Source: Glandiceps talaboti (taxonomy: Eukaryota; Hemichordata; Enteropneusta; Spengelidae). Taken from it: a DNA stretch of 64,000 nt. The notes under the pieces were generated by a model. That model was not told the DNA's origin. It saw only the letters and a program-made list of their open reading frames with translations, and did not search any database. The stretch covers positions 18,268,625-18,332,624 of the forward strand of contig NC_135557.1 of the NCBI RefSeq assembly GCF_964340395.1. Reading direction: 5' to 3'. The translations under genes were made by a program, and so were the position numbers. Shown here piece after piece: positions 1-14,875 of this stretch (within the stretch, counting starts at the first letter, position 1; every line of letters begins with the position of its first letter).

Positions 1-469
1 TAAACTACCGTATACTTTTTTGTACAGTCACTGTGTCAAATATACGGCCTTGTACTTTACTATGATAATCGTAATGCATATGGGAATGCCCATTAACTTT
101 TATCAATTTGTGTCCCATGAAGTCCAGTGACGGGTCGACTCTCATTGTGGATTGAGAATTATCTCGCCTATTGAAACAAGGCTTCAGTAATCATTGATTC
201 AGAAAGGATTTTGATATTCTGGTACATAAACGTTCTTGCAATTTAGGAAGACGGGTAATGTCTGTTTTTTGATAGTATGAGACTTTTTTGATAAAAGTGT
301 TAGTTTTTTGTATCAGTAGGATATTGAAACTCTCTCCATGACATGTTTGGATACACTGTTGTGATGAGAAGATTAGAATTAAAAAAAAAATGAAATTGTT
401 AGATTATGTTTATGAATACCATTCAAGTTTTTGTCTAAATAAAAAATATCACTCTCATACCATTGTCAT
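1..469. other. AT-rich unique sequence, no gene seen
   Basis: I see no exon-like segment, tRNA-like box or repeat array here beyond a short A-run near 380. All frames are closed by frequent stops. Confidence 0.5.
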
Positions 470-1000
470 CTGACTTTGTTGGATACAACCATGCAGAAAC
501 CAACATGAAACTACACTTTCTACATGTTAAAACTGCAAGATCGCAATGTTTTGCTACATTCTGAAATAAACCATAGAAACATACAGTAACTTTCTGATCA
601 CTCGTTAGGTATTGAACACGCCAAGGTATAATTTCATTTGCTCAGTGTTTTGTTTTTCTAACAAAAAGCAATGCAATTCTGACAATGCAGTCTAATTCCA
701 TCGTCGTCATTAATATCTTTTACGGTACAATTCTTATAAATATTTCTACCACCATTTTATCAACCGATGATGTGAAGATATTAAATGGGTATGTCTGTCT
801 GTATGTCAGCCCGTCCGTCCTTCTATCTATCTATCTATCTATCGACGCAGAAACACGGGCACCAATGATTTGATGTCTGCATTTTGATGTCTTCAAGGTG
901 GCAGGTCAGTGCATTCCATTTAGAAAGTACTTTATTCTTGCTATCGTAAAGTGCAAAGCATGACTGTACACCTTCTTACTGGTAACTTTATGGTTGTATC
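470..1000 (+). mobile_element. Dispersed repeat family R1, copy 1
   Basis: This segment aligns by eye with 4755-4870 and 27980-28330. Shared anchors are an AGAA-C-CAA-A-GAAACT block, a GCAAGATCGCAAT block near 535-547, ATAAACCA about 30 bases later, and a TTTGATGTCTG...TTTGATG block near 871-890 followed by a CATTTAGA block near 916. Relative to the 27980 copy it has about 200 extra bases (roughly 640-865), including a short ATCT run at 829-843. No protein or terminal repeat is recognised. It is probably a decayed non-autonomous transposon; type unknown. Confidence 0.5.
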
Positions 1001-2668
1001 AAAAAAGCCAGAAAATATTAATATGAAACGGCTGTAGAACAACACAATATTGAAAGTATGCAGTATTTTGAACATGCATCCGAACATTTCCCGGTCCAAC
1101 AAACAATATAGCAGCCATTAACAAGACGCAGGCGAACATATGTGTACTTGTAACATCAATTGTTCAAATATAGTACTTCTGTGGTTGCCGATAACGGTTG
1201 TCCTGTGATCTACGCTCGGTCAAATGGAGGAACACAATAGTGTCTAATGGTATACCATTAATAATTCAGTCTGCAATTATAGCAATGGTATAATGACCAT
1301 GCCCTTCCTTTGTGAGGACAATGTTTATTCAAACGTGAAATTATCCACGTCTAGCTCGAGGTATGAAAGGAATAGGTACTTTTTATTGAGCACTATATAC
1401 CAGCATGGTATATATATCTTAGTAATATATTTTACTTTCGATATGGTGATTTTAGGTACAGGTTTCCAAGTATTAAGTCACACGGCGTTAGAGATGGACA
1501 TCAAGCTTAAACAAATCAAAAACCGGTCTAGACAAATACAAAGTGTCTAATCCAGGTGTTTAAATCACAAGAGTGTTAGTGAAGTGTTAAGGGTCGACAT
1601 TTTGAACATCGCTTGGAAAGGATGAATCATTCAAGCAAGTGAATTTTTCCAACAATTTTAACAATAGCTGATAAAGGGTACACGACTTAACGGCAGCGCT
1701 ACTACACTCTAAACAGTTCTAAATATACATATTGCAAATGATAAAATGAACTGCATTAGGCAAAAGAAAAAGAAGAATTGTTTCTGAACTGCGCGCGCAT
1801 CACTTAAAACCCTCGCGTCGGTCTTTTTTGTTTTCGTGTTTGACCTGCCAATGCAGTCTGCATAACTCTCCGTTTTTCAGTGAAGACAACTGTAGAGCCA
1901 ATCATGAAGAAGCAAATGACATCTGCTCCACACACGCACTTGCTCTAAAGTACTAAATGGAAAGAACAGTAACTGCCATGGTAGACTGAGTGACGGGTTT
2001 GTTGAGAATAAAAACCTCACGTCATCGCACCACTTTAGACAACATGTCCTAACCAGAAACAATTCTTGTTTTTGTCCTTAAATGGAATTTCAAACACAGA
2101 CATGTCGTCAATAATATCGCTCGTGAAAATGCCGCTGCAGACTATCAAACACGAAAATAACGTCGATCTGTTTTGTCCTACTATCCATTGAGCGCCCGTG
2201 TTTGTTTACAACAAAATAACACTTACGTATAATGGCTTATAAGCTCATTGAATAATTAATAAATTAATTAAATAAATAACATTCAAATGTCGTGTCCTTG
2301 CCAATACTATGATAGTTTGACATTTGAAATTTGAAAAGAGGTATTTTCTATACTTATGATATCATAAAACCGGGTTAATAATTTAATTAGTGTAAACTGA
2401 TTCTTTCCCTAAGGTATTTGGTAATATGATATTCCTTCTATCTCTTCTTTAAGATCTCTATTTTGCCGACAAGCTATGCATTACACTGCCTTTAGGTGTA
2501 TCGTTTTAAAAAAGATAAACATGCACTGACCTGTACTCGTATATCGTTTAATAAGTAATCACTTTGCTTTGCCGACTGTCAATGTGATACTCTCAATATT
2601 TGATACATCGACGATTTGACGTGAAAAGATATGAATGTAATGCTACAATAATCGAGAGGAAAATGTAT
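1001..2668. other. AT-rich unique sequence, no gene seen
   Basis: An 85-codon reading frame (1293-1550) and a 61-codon minus frame (1877-2062) are present, but both have random-looking composition and no splice or family signal. I regard them as chance. No arrays are present. Confidence 0.5.
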
Positions 2669-2810
2669 ATTGCTATGACAACTTTCACAAATAATAAATA
2701 CATATTGCTATGGCAATTTTTACCGCATCGCTACCATAGCAAGTAACACATTTACAACTTTATTATAGTAAATTCTGAATGTTGAAGTGTATTATTTGTG
2801 AAAATGAGAC
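2669..2810. repeat. Small inverted-repeat cluster
   Basis: TTTCACAAATAATA near 2683 is matched in inverted orientation by TATTATTTGTGAAA near 2790. Between them TTGCTATGG (about 2707) and CCATAGCAA (about 2733) form a second nested inverted pair. The 140-bp unit could fold into a cruciform or hairpin and may be a decayed miniature foldback element. No target duplication is evident. Confidence 0.35.
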
Positions 2811-2835
2811 AAAATTCAAAAAAAGTTAAGTAATG

Positions 2836-3162
2836 TAATATTTGTCCTTAGTAAAGCGGCCATATTAATCTAGTCAGGCAAATATTTAGTACCTCTAAGA
2901 AGAAGCTGGAAAGATCAAAGTGTTTCATGGCATTGTGCATATTTTAATATTTGTTCTTGGTCAAGTGCCAATATTAATCCAGTCGGGCAAATATTGGACA
3001 CCTTTTGATAAGAAGCTGAAAAGATCAAAGGGTTTCATTACATAATGCAAATTTTAATATTTGTAGTTAGTTAGGCGTCAATATTAGTGCAGTGTGCAAA
3101 TATTCAACACCCCGAAGAAAAAGCTAGAGAGATAAAAAAAGTTTCATGACTCTGTGTATATT
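2836..3162 (+). repeat. 109-bp minisatellite, three diverged copies
   Basis: Three head-to-tail copies begin at about 2836, 2945 and 3055. Each starts TAATATTTGT, continues with an (A/C)ATATTA-T-CAGT-(G)GGCAAATATT block, then AAGCT-(G)A-AGAT and GTTTCAT, and ends in an AT-rich linker. Copies 1 and 2 are clearly closer to each other than to copy 3. No coding potential is shared between copies. Confidence 0.75.
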
Positions 3163-3351
3163 AATGATTCAAAGCTAACAAGGTAAATATAAAGTCGTTT
3201 ATGACTATATATTTAGCATAAAGAATGTCTTCAAGAATAAAATTTAAGAAATTTCGAAATGTCAAAAGACGCAAAGAGTACTAATGCTTATCTGCCTTTG
3301 AGTGCCAAGAACATCGATGTATTACAAACGTATTGGCCCATGGCAAATTAA

Positions 3352-3370
3352 GTCTGTCTGTCTGTCTGTC

Positions 3371-3451
<81 letters not shown>

Positions 3452-3462
3452 ATCTATCTATC
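3352..3462 (+). repeat. (TCTG)n microsatellite with short TATC tail
   Basis: About 24 TCTG units with one slip (TCTC) near 3370, ending in TATCTATC. The apparent open frames it produces are repeat artefacts. Confidence 0.95.
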
Positions 3463-4599
3463 CGAAAAATGATCGAAAATTAGTTATACCAAACTAACCT
3501 TCATCTTATGATATGTGGCGTTAATTGGAACTTATTACTCATGTACAACCTCAGCTCGTTATAATTTTATTGGAATGTATTTTATAACACTTGATGGAAT
3601 GTCTGGCTACATTTAAATTCTGAAATGCCGTGTGATGAATACTTAAACATCATCGTCCAGGTCTTAGATGATGGCATAGCCATATCAGCACTCTTAGAAT
3701 TCAATGTCTTTAATGTACATGCAAAGGCTATGTCCCAATGGAATAATAAACCTGTTCGTAAAATGTAAGAAAACATTTACAGAATGGCACTGTGTGTTGA
3801 TTGATAGTATACTTTGCCCTTAGCAAATATGCTAAAAGTATAAATACCATTTCGTAAGGTTAAATTATCACACACTGACATAAGCTTACATAATCACTAT
3901 AATCTCATCTACCTTTCCTCCTAATTCTCTCTTTCTTAATAACAAGTACAAACCTTAAAAATATTTGATAATTCGGTAATGCATTCGGTCTCTCTCTCTT
4001 TCTCTCCTCCTACCTGCCCGCCTGTGTATATTTGTAACGTTTTCATACTATGGACAAATATCTATATCTGTGTTTGTATATATTTCCGTATGCAAGATGT
4101 TATGCTATAGTCTAAATGCATAAATTTATCCCTTGACTTCAATTGACGTTTAGTGCCGTTGACCCTAAACCGTCACTATTACAAAATGTTATTTTTCTAC
4201 AGCAAAATGTGTCAAGCAATGATATCAGACTGAATATACTAGCATTTTTCTTTTATGCATATTGGCGGTCATTGTGGTGAACCAGTGAGGAAGTCACAAA
4301 CTCAACCGATTTCGTTGTCTAACCTTTATGCTCAATGTAACATATGATCACAGATAAACCGGTTCGGACAAACGACTCAATAGTGATTTTTAAAAGCATG
4401 ATACGTGAAACGTGAAATCAATAGTCTTACAAAAGCATTGCCGCAAATACAACGTGATGTTAAAATACTCAACACGAGCATTACATGGTACAATAATCCG
4501 GAAAAAATTAGTACCATTCCAGTCAGTAAAAGTTTCAGAAAGAGTATAAAGATTTGATATTTGATGAATACTTGTTTTCTATTTTCGCATAATATAGTT
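3463..4599. other. Unique sequence, no gene seen
   Basis: Short minus frames at 3582-3776 and 4377-4607 lack protein-like features. Nothing else was recognised. Confidence 0.45.
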
Positions 4600-4647
4600 G
4601 TCATCATCGTCGTCGTCGTCGTCGTCGTCGTCGTTGTTGTTGTTGTT
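4600..4647 (+). repeat. (TCG)n-(TTG)n trinucleotide microsatellite
   Basis: TCATCA is followed by about ten TCG units that shift to TTG/GTT. Expanded CpG-bearing TCG is unusual in this otherwise AT-rich window. Confidence 0.9.
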
Positions 4648-4754
4648 TTTACCGTGTTGGACGTTTATTCCAACATGACCCTGTAGCAATCGCAAAATAC
4701 TTCTATTTTAGTACTGCAAATTTTGAGTGGCTAGACTAGATCAGTTAATGTCTA

Positions 4755-4870
4755 GCATCTCACCATTCACCAGCTCTGTTTGATAAAACCACGTAGAAAC
4801 ACACAAGAAACTGCATATTCTACACTACGAGAGCAAGATCGCAATTTCTACAGTTTCCACAGTTTTTATG
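4755..4870 (+). mobile_element. Dispersed repeat family R1, partial copy 2
   Basis: Matches the 5' part of the R1 copies at 470 and 27980: TTTGATA-AACCA, GTAGAAACACACAAGAAACT, and AGCAAGATCGCAAT at about 4832. The match fades after about 4870. It is probably a truncated copy of the same unknown element. Confidence 0.4.
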
Positions 4871-5932
4871 AAAGGCTATTATTTTATTGCCATCTTGCTG
4901 AATGTAGCCTGTGTTGTTTCATATTGATTTCTGCACTGTTGTATCAGGCAGAGCTGGTTAATGGTAACATGAACGGGAGTGTAACCAATTATAATTCTGA
5001 TTCCCGCATTTATATTTGTATACTGTTTATGTGGAGGTCCATTAATCACGCTCATATAGCCGGAAAGGTATGTGTATTTGAGTAAAAACTGTGGTTTTAT
5101 TGTATAATTTTACACCACATCTGTTAACTGCATTTCCTTTCAATATGTAGCACACCAGGAACCAAGTCAATTACACTTCATCATCATAGATGACTTGTAA
5201 GTAATCTGTATTTTAAGACTTATCGTAGTTAATGTACAGTTATCGGTTGATTCCTATGAATAAGTGATCAATCATCAGCCCTGTACTTCTAATAAGTAGA
5301 GTGTTCATATTACTGACTATTAGATATGTATCTACAACGTTGAGTCTAAAAGTTCAGTGACGTGAGATTTATGTTGCTGATACACTTTGGCAATATTTCA
5401 AAGCGCAAAACACACGTCTACTTAACAAACGCGTGTTTTTGGGTCCCATGCTAAGCCAGTAAATGGAAAAAAATGGGTAGATTACTAGTATACACAGGGT
5501 TTGTGAACAGATATAATGGACTTCACGTATATATGTGCAAATGCTGAGCTTTAGAAACTTTATAGTTGTACACATTTGGATGTAACTGCTCCCGTTCATT
5601 TTGATTTCGAAATTTTGGTTAAATCTATTCCGAATAAAAATAAAATGAATGATAACAAAATGTGACTTTTCTCTGGAGTCATATTCTGTGTAAGTATTTT
5701 ATGAAATAGGTAATTGCTAACAAAATATAACAAATTATGTCTCCTATGTTAATCGTGTATGCTTGAGGCTTTATGCATTATATCGTATTGACCCCCTAAC
5801 ATTTGAAGTCGTGCTGTATGTAGTTTTAACATTAATCTTATGTGGAGGATATGACTTGCAACACACAAATCGAACTTCTTAAATTCCTCTTTCTATTTTA
5901 TATTCCACTTCTAGCAATAATTATAATTAAAG

Positions 5933-5934
<2 letters not shown>
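4871..5934. other. Unique sequence, no gene seen
   Basis: A 101-codon frame (4780-5085) overlaps the R1 fragment and has no recognisable domain. I read it as chance. Nothing else was supported. Confidence 0.4.
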
Positions 5935-6710
<776 letters not shown>

Positions 6711-7392
6711 AGGTCGAAAGTCAAAAATTGACAATTCGTACAAGTGCAATGTTGAGAATCAGCAGTACATGACAATATTTTGTTTTGTTGTAGGAATGAT
6801 ATTCAAAATAGCATGACGATTTAATCTCTATCTCAAGGTTGGAAAACAAACATACTGTTATACAGCAAACATAGCTAATTTATTCACGTTCATGAGATAT
6901 AAATTTATTTGTTGGACAATAATCTGCCAGGAGATGGACAAGGTGTGTACATATAACTAACTAAATGTAAATTGTGAAAGCGTGATTGATGTTCATCGAC
7001 AAATCAAAGTCAAAGTAGTTCATATCCCACATGGACAGCGTCCCTATTTCCAAAAGGTTGATAGCCAATCAACAATAGAGGGAATTCGATCTTGAAATAC
7101 ACGTTGATTATCTCCATCTACACAGTCATGATTTATTAGTTTCCTTAATCACCATTCTAACTGACCTTTAACTTGATCTGCATTCCAGAATGATAGCATT
7201 TCACAATTTAGATTCTAATATTCATTGTGAGATAGGGAGAGTTACCTACAAGACAATCTAATCTATATGGATATAAGGTTTGCATTTGAATTCATGTTTT
7301 TCTCTCAAAAGGTGACCTTATAGTCAGGTGAATATGTTTGCAAGTGGTATATATGTGATAAAGAGACAACAATGAAGTAAACATACACAACG
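6711..7392. other. Unique sequence, no gene seen
   Basis: AT-rich sequence without arrays or recognised repeats. Confidence 0.45.
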
Positions 7393-7451
7393 TGTATGTA
7401 TGTATGTATGTATGTATGTATGTATGTATGTATGTATGTATGTATGTATGT
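7393..7451 (+). repeat. (GTAT)n microsatellite
   Basis: About 14 GTAT units, nearly uninterrupted. Confidence 0.95.
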
Positions 7452-7654
7452 GTATTAAAGCCTACGAAGGACCTGAGTGTTAAATGGAATGGAATAGTAA
7501 GTCATTGCATTGCATACTAAACATATGGATCACTTGCATCGATGAACACTAATTCGGTCAAATTAAAGACGTCGTTTCATTTAAATGACGTTTGACCTGA
7601 TTCTGGGAGTAATTGAAAGTACAATTATATGTTTTTAAATATAAAGTATATGCC

Positions 7655-7657
<3 letters not shown>

Positions 7658-7731
<74 letters not shown>
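7658..7731. repeat. (TA)n microsatellite
   Basis: About 36 TA units. Unlike the arrays at 5935, 10585 and 26787, no module A or inverted-repeat arm is attached. Confidence 0.95.
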
Positions 7732-10019
7732 CATTCAAGAGAACTTGTACACTTCTTATCACTTATCAAGTATACCGTTTACATGGGGTGCCATGATTGT
7801 TTATGAAATCAATGTCAAGCTTGAATCATCAACACAAAATGTTGTATATGTAGATGTAGTCAAACTGTAAACAAAGTTATCAGTGCTGAGGGCAAATGAA
7901 TAGTCAATGAGTAGAATGTAAACATAGAAGTCAAAAAACATCTTACTGAAAGCTCGATATAATCACAGTGGTTGTATGTAATCAAAGCAATCAGTCGGCA
8001 GTAATTTAATTGACGTCATTGGAATTTACTTCTTTAACAAAATCACATAATAGTCTTATAATGACAGCAATTAAAATGTGTTATTTGACACCTGATATGA
8101 ATGTTGTAGATGATAAATTGGAGAAATAGTCTACTTGGGTGTAAAGGGTTGTATACATATATCAGACAACGAGTCTCATCAAGGCGTTATCGTATCTTAA
8201 TAGGATGACCATGCGACGTTAATATACATTATGAATATCTGAATATGAATGTAATATGAATATAATGAATGAATATGCTTATGTCAAAGAAAGTACTAGG
8301 GGCAATATCGATTCGAAACCTAAGTTTGAGATTCGGGTTCAAATTCTTATTCACACAATAGACGAATATTAGGAATGTATACTTTATTGGAAATTATAGT
8401 ATTTGACAATACATAACGTTACGGCAGTTCTACTTGATGACCAACGAGAGCAAGAGAATGGCAATGTATATATTAAAGCTTGCAGCCATGGAGTTATTCC
8501 CCCAGTACACGTTTGAAGTGATGAGATAATGTGTCATGAGCAAAGTGCTTACATTAACAGATACCTCATTGATGTATAGATAAGTGTGTTGAAACGTTCG
8601 TATTCGTTGTGTGTCATCTTTTGAAGTTAAAACATCCAAAAATATGGGTTTGCGTTTACCATGTTCAGAATCAATACTTTAAATTTTTTTTTTTAACAAT
8701 GTTTGAAGGGGTGCTACAATACCATTACATTCCCATTACGATACCTGATATGTACAATTAGTGGTTATGAACTCTAGATCCTATTATCCTAAGGCCTAAA
8801 GTATATACAGTTCACTATTTATTTATCATACCAGGTGTTACTTTGTCTCGAAGAAGTACTCAGATTATTCATATATCACTGTGAAATATCCAGGTATAAA
8901 AAACAAAATATGAAATGTAATAAAAAACATAATTTTACAAAAATGCTAGCTGATCATTTAACTTGAACCATCTGGACAGGACGTAATATTAAGCTACAAC
9001 AGTTGTAAAGTGCCTTTATGCTTAATTTCTGCATGTGATGATATAACATGATAATACTTACCACAGCGGCAGTGTCGGCTGTTTGTGTTCGTCAGATAAA
9101 CCACGATATTCAAGACAGTGTCTATGCTAATGTATACCTATAAACATATGGCTCATTTTATTTCTAAGAACCACAATCTTTGAGGGCGGTATAACGAGAA
9201 AGGGCAGTGTAAATGTAATACAACGGTACTACTCCTTTTATCAGCAAATGAACAAATTGATTTCTGTCTGTTGTAAATTATTAATGTTAGATCAATTTTT
9301 AAAATGACATGTCTTTTGTAAGATTAACTTTTTGAACACCTGAAGAACTATAATGATCTAGTGTGACCGTACAGACAGTATAACATTTCTTTCATGAGCA
9401 GGATGTCCTCGTATTAGCTGTAGATGTTTATGGCTAACGAGGTATCACAGAAGATAAGGTTACTGTAACATCGACACATTATGAGAGAAGGTGGTAAGTT
9501 GAACTTAAAAGAACATAGCCTAGAGTTTGTAAATCACCAAACACCTGATGTCCAATACATTAATTATATAGCCGAGAAGATATATAATGTAACTAAGGCC
9601 GTTTTGTACTAAGAACCTTTTACGAATGTTAAAACCATTCACCATTTCAGTAAGAAAATATCCTCTTACGCAGGCTTTCTGGTCGAAAATACGGATAATA
9701 TATCCGCTATGCTATACCACTTGCGTAGATCTTTTGCGTTTGACGTCTCTATTCAAGCTCCGTTACACCCACTGTCTCCAACCCTATTACATGCTTAGGA
9801 GTAAAACGTCAAATGTAATTAACCGTAGATGGAAGTCATTTAGATTCAAGCTGTGAAGCTTTTGCAATTATCACACTTGTGGGCATGATAGAATACTAGT
9901 GCATAAAAAGAAGCTGGATGTGACTGAAGTTCGCATTTTCCGTCTGGGCAGAGGATTCTCAGGGACGTGTTATAGTCGAAAATTAGTATTCGATAATGCG
10001 ATTTGTAATACTGCATAGA
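7732..10019. other. Unique sequence, no gene seen
   Basis: Short frames at 8430-8639 (minus) and 9626-9856 (plus) show no domain or splice support. A GGGTTCAAATTC string near 8335 resembles a tRNA B box but has no matching A box. The rest is featureless to my reading. Confidence 0.4.
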
Positions 10020-10450
10020 TGCATTTTTGAATAATACTTTTGAAGAACATGGACACTATCATGCCAGAGAGACTATAGAGTTTCAAATAGGTGGCAAAAT
10101 GTTGTTCAAGTCTCACATATCGTTTTTTTTGTTACCAACTACGTAAACAATGTAAAAATACTGATAGCACGCAGGCGTAAATAACTATCCATTTTATGTC
10201 ACTGTTTACATAAATCAACACGATGAGATGAGGATGAGACAATGAAGATTTAGACATAAAACTGTTTATTGGTTTTCACGTTCAGATAAAATGTTACAAT
10301 TTATGTGACTGTGAGTGATCGTTATCAGTATCTCTATTATGTTTGTGTAATTGGCAACAAATCGAGTTGTACAGACATCAAGAAAAGTTGTGCTGCCTAA
10401 TCGAAACTATATTCTCTTTAATATGGTAGTAAAATTTCTGACTTTTAGTT
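10020..10450 (+). mobile_element. Dispersed repeat family R2, copy 1
   Basis: Aligns over about 400 bases with 58095-58490 in the same orientation. Anchors: CCAGAGAGACTAT-GAGTTT near 10064, ACTGATAGC-CG near 10160, GTTTGTGTAATT near 10340, GTGCTGCCTA near 10389, TATGGTAGTA near 10423. By eye roughly 70 percent identical with small gaps, so an old family. No protein or clear terminal repeats were seen. Confidence 0.6.
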
Positions 10451-10582
10451 GTACAAATGATTCGGAAGAAACATCTATCCATAAATTTTGTTCCTGACGT
10501 ACATATGTTATTTTTATAGCTAAAGATATTGATATCATGTGTGTACATAAGTTCCCAGGACAAACAAGACTTATGCTAGATG

Positions 10583-11013
<431 letters not shown>

Positions 11014-11015
<2 letters not shown>

Positions 11016-12182
11016 TAGAATATAACATGCCAACTACACCTTACACCTTATGACATCATCGAAATTATTTAAGATGTTCCCATAATACTAACACACTTGA
11101 AATGTGCATTGTTTATGGAAAATTTCTGTGTGTAACTAGTGTGCCGATTATTTTGTACAGATTTATTGGACTGACCAGCTAAAATATTCATGTCCTTGAT
11201 TTCAGATGCGAGTCTCAAACGAAAAGATGTGTCTCATGTGAAATAATTCGGTGTTTAAGTTAAGAACCTAATTTCCAATTGTACAAGCAACATATAAGGG
11301 AATTATTTCACCTTAATAGTTGTCTCAAAATACTGCAGTAAATGTTGTCTCTAGCGGGCGCTAACTCGAAGCGCTTATAAAATAGCGAAAATAACATGCA
11401 TTGCTGACGTTATAAGTTGATGTCCTTCAATAAAACAGTTTAACATAGATGTAATCTTGTTACATTCTTATTACATGATTGTCATCTAGACACCTTTTCC
11501 CAATGTCCCTCAAATCATCTACGCTCGACTGCGTTGTGTAAAGATATGAAAATCCATGGCAACATGGACAATAACCATGCCAACACCGATTATAACCATA
11601 GTGAACGTATGGTCAGATATATGACAAATGCAACTGTGATTGGGAAGACAACGTTACCTCAAAATTTAATTTACTTTAGTACATTTACTTTATTAATAGC
11701 GTCAAACATATTGTAACTTCTACACGGTTTTCTTAGCGTACCAGGCTATTTAATTTTAAAAATTTCTCGGGGATCGAGGACACAAATGAGTCAGTAAGCT
11801 TATAAACAAGTTCAAACTTTATTAATAACCAACCTTTTCTTGCTTATTTTGAGGACGATAATATCATACGGGGTACAACAATCGAGGAAGGACTGGCAAA
11901 TTTGACCACAAAAGAAAACGTGGTGTGGTTGTCTGAGATTTGAGGCATGAATTGAGCTTGAAAATACCCACAAAACAAAAAGGTTAACTATTCCTAAAAA
12001 TCTAAAAATCTCCCACTCTTCCTGAAAGATGCCTATTTTGAACTTTAGATCTCCGAAATCTAGCGAAGCGTATTCTCATCTTGAATAAAGCGACTGCAAT
12101 TATTGTACGAACAGTAGCAAGTATACTATCATTGCGCATGCTTTTCAGGTATATATATTACTCTTCTTTTTTTTGCATCAAA
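11014..12182. other. Unique sequence, no gene seen
   Basis: A 60-codon frame (11534-11716) has no recognisable feature. Nothing else was supported. Confidence 0.4.
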
Positions 12183-12350
12183 ATGGCCATATGGATGAGG
12201 ATTGGGATTGGGTATTTATATTTAGATTTTTTGTTTATAAAACAATTTTATCATGACTTACTACTTACAAATTTGATGTGAAACAATGCATACATGTACA
12301 TACATACTCAATGAATTGCATAAAGCTAAAAAATGAGTTAAAATTTTGTT
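12183..12350 (+). mobile_element. TTAA foldback element, half copy 2
   Basis: Begins AAAATGGCCATATGGATGAG and follows the left half of the 6370 element (GATTGGGTATTTAT, then AAACAATTTTATCATG, which is the form found in the reverse complement of that element's right half). The opposite arm is absent and no TTAA edge is visible, so this is a truncated, older copy. Confidence 0.55.
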
Positions 12351-13222
12351 ATTTACGCATATCGTCGAGGTTATTCACACGTTATATATTATACAAGACT
12401 GTGAAAACACACACACAACCACACGCATGTTTTCCATTCGGAAAGTGATCTTCACAAATATTATTTCAATTTGGTGCATTTAGCAATGAATCATTTTCAC
12501 CTTATGCCACATTTATGTACATGCTGAACTGCAAACCTGAGGTGCATTTATGCCACAACTTGACAATCAATCAAACTGTCTACAAGTCATATAGGGGTTC
12601 TATATTCAAAATTATACATGTAATTTGTCACGAAAAGGCTTAACCTCCAGAGGGCAATTTCACTTACTCTCTCGTTATCAAACCATGATCCATGTTATGA
12701 GAACGGCTAATGGTTAAACGTGTACAGGCAAAATGCTGTCGTTTCAAAGCTTTATTCATAGTTTTACTCTCCCAGTGAATTTAATGGCCTCTAGTTTGTT
12801 TATGTCAGCCCAGCGAGATGCGATATCATCAAACGTCCGCATGTTGAATTACTAAAATGTGACATAGACGGATGGCCATATATTGTGGTTGTCAAATAAA
12901 TGGCAAAACTGTGTAAAATTATACTGAACCTAATGGATACTTGTCATTGTGACCATACGGTCGCTTAAGATACACAACCTGACCTAATTTGCTTAAACCG
13001 CGAAAACCGTATATATTGTCAACCGTAAATGAGTTTAGTTTATGCGAAGGCCAATTGAGCGAAATATCTTGGAGTTTCAATATTTTGTTAAAATAGGCAC
13101 TTTTTTTACTAAGTTTTAAAATAAGAATGATATATACATCTGTATACATAAATATGCTATCATACAGTAGTCACATTTACAAACGGGCTGCTGATTGAGA
13201 CATAGACACACACAGGCAATTT
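12351..13222. other. Unique sequence, no gene seen
   Basis: A minus frame at 12919-13149 has no domain signal. Short ACAC run near 12410. Confidence 0.4.
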
Positions 13223-13575
<353 letters not shown>

Positions 13576-13599
13576 TGTCCGTTAATTCTTCTGACATCA

Positions 13600-14630
13600 A
13601 ATTGATCTCTAAATATATGTTATATATTCAATTATCAGGTTCAGTATAACAAGTAATGAGGATACTTTATTTCAGTATTGTAAAACTGAAAATGTGGTAC
13701 TCACTCCCAAAAGAGAACGATTTATCCTGAAATGACAAAGTGATTAGACTAGTTCTCGAGAAAGACAGTGAATATGACATTTAACTTAATATTCAATTCA
13801 CGTTTTGCCTTTTTGATATTTTCTCATTTTCTTTGGAGTGTAGCTGTGCTTTTACTTTCGTAAAGGACTGTGCAGATGCCGATAAGTAAATCGCAAACAA
13901 TGCCGTAAAAAATAATTGGCGAAATTTCTGAAGAGATTCAACAACTCGAGTAGACCGGCAAACAGGAAGAAAACGTTATAGTTATAAGGCTATTTTATAA
14001 ATGGATAAAAATATCTCACAGAAATTCTAAACATGCTTGCACTAATGGTTTAAAAGTTGACTGATGTGAACTGAATTAGGGAAACGAATTTGGTACTAAT
14101 GGTCCATACAATGCGAATGTTGCAATTTTACTTTAATTATTTAAAAATTGTTACTGTATCGCCGGCCAATGATTGCTAAATTCTAATAGGTAAACTGTTG
14201 TGCCTAAAAGTAGTGTTGTTCCTTGTTAGAGATAATTTTCAAACCGTTTAATATATCAACAAATCATGACCAACTGTCGATCACGTAATACATGCAATAG
14301 ACCATTAAACCATTTGATTTTAATTTCAGAAGATCGTTACTAGTAATTTTGAAGCAATTGAAGTAAGTTAATAAAATTAGCGATTTTACATTACTGGATT
14401 TCAACATACTCTCGAGATATTTTTCCATAAGGAAACCCTATGGTCGAGGAGAGTAATTACAATTCAACATTCAATGTCTTTCTACTCATACCATGTACCA
14501 ATGTCTGGAAACTAACGTATCCATATACACTCGACGAGTTATATGTAATGCTCGATAAATAGGAGTAGAAACATCTAGTGTTTACTTTATATATATCTTA
14601 TATGAAAAATATAATATTATTTTAATATGT
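13600..14630. other. Unique sequence, no gene seen
   Basis: AT-rich with no arrays. No exon-like or promoter-like signal was recognised. Confidence 0.4.
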
Positions 14631-14634
14631 ATGG

Positions 14635-14637
<3 letters not shown>

Positions 14638-14686
<49 letters not shown>

Positions 14687-14842
14687 AACACAGACAAAAA
14701 CAGATATACATACATACATATACACACATACATTCACACACACACACACACACATACATACATACATACATACATACATACATACATACATACATACATA
14801 CACACACACATACATACATACATACATACGTACATACATACA

Positions 14843-14875
<33 letters not shown>

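Noticed and set aside
8325-8350. GGGTTCAAATTC as a tRNA B box
   Set aside because: No A-box-like sequence 30-45 bases upstream and no pairing arms.
9451-9492. Micro-exon ending at the GTAAGT near 9493
   Set aside because: A 14-codon open segment lies between a CAG and GTAAGT, but there is no pyrimidine tract. Segments this short arise often by chance.
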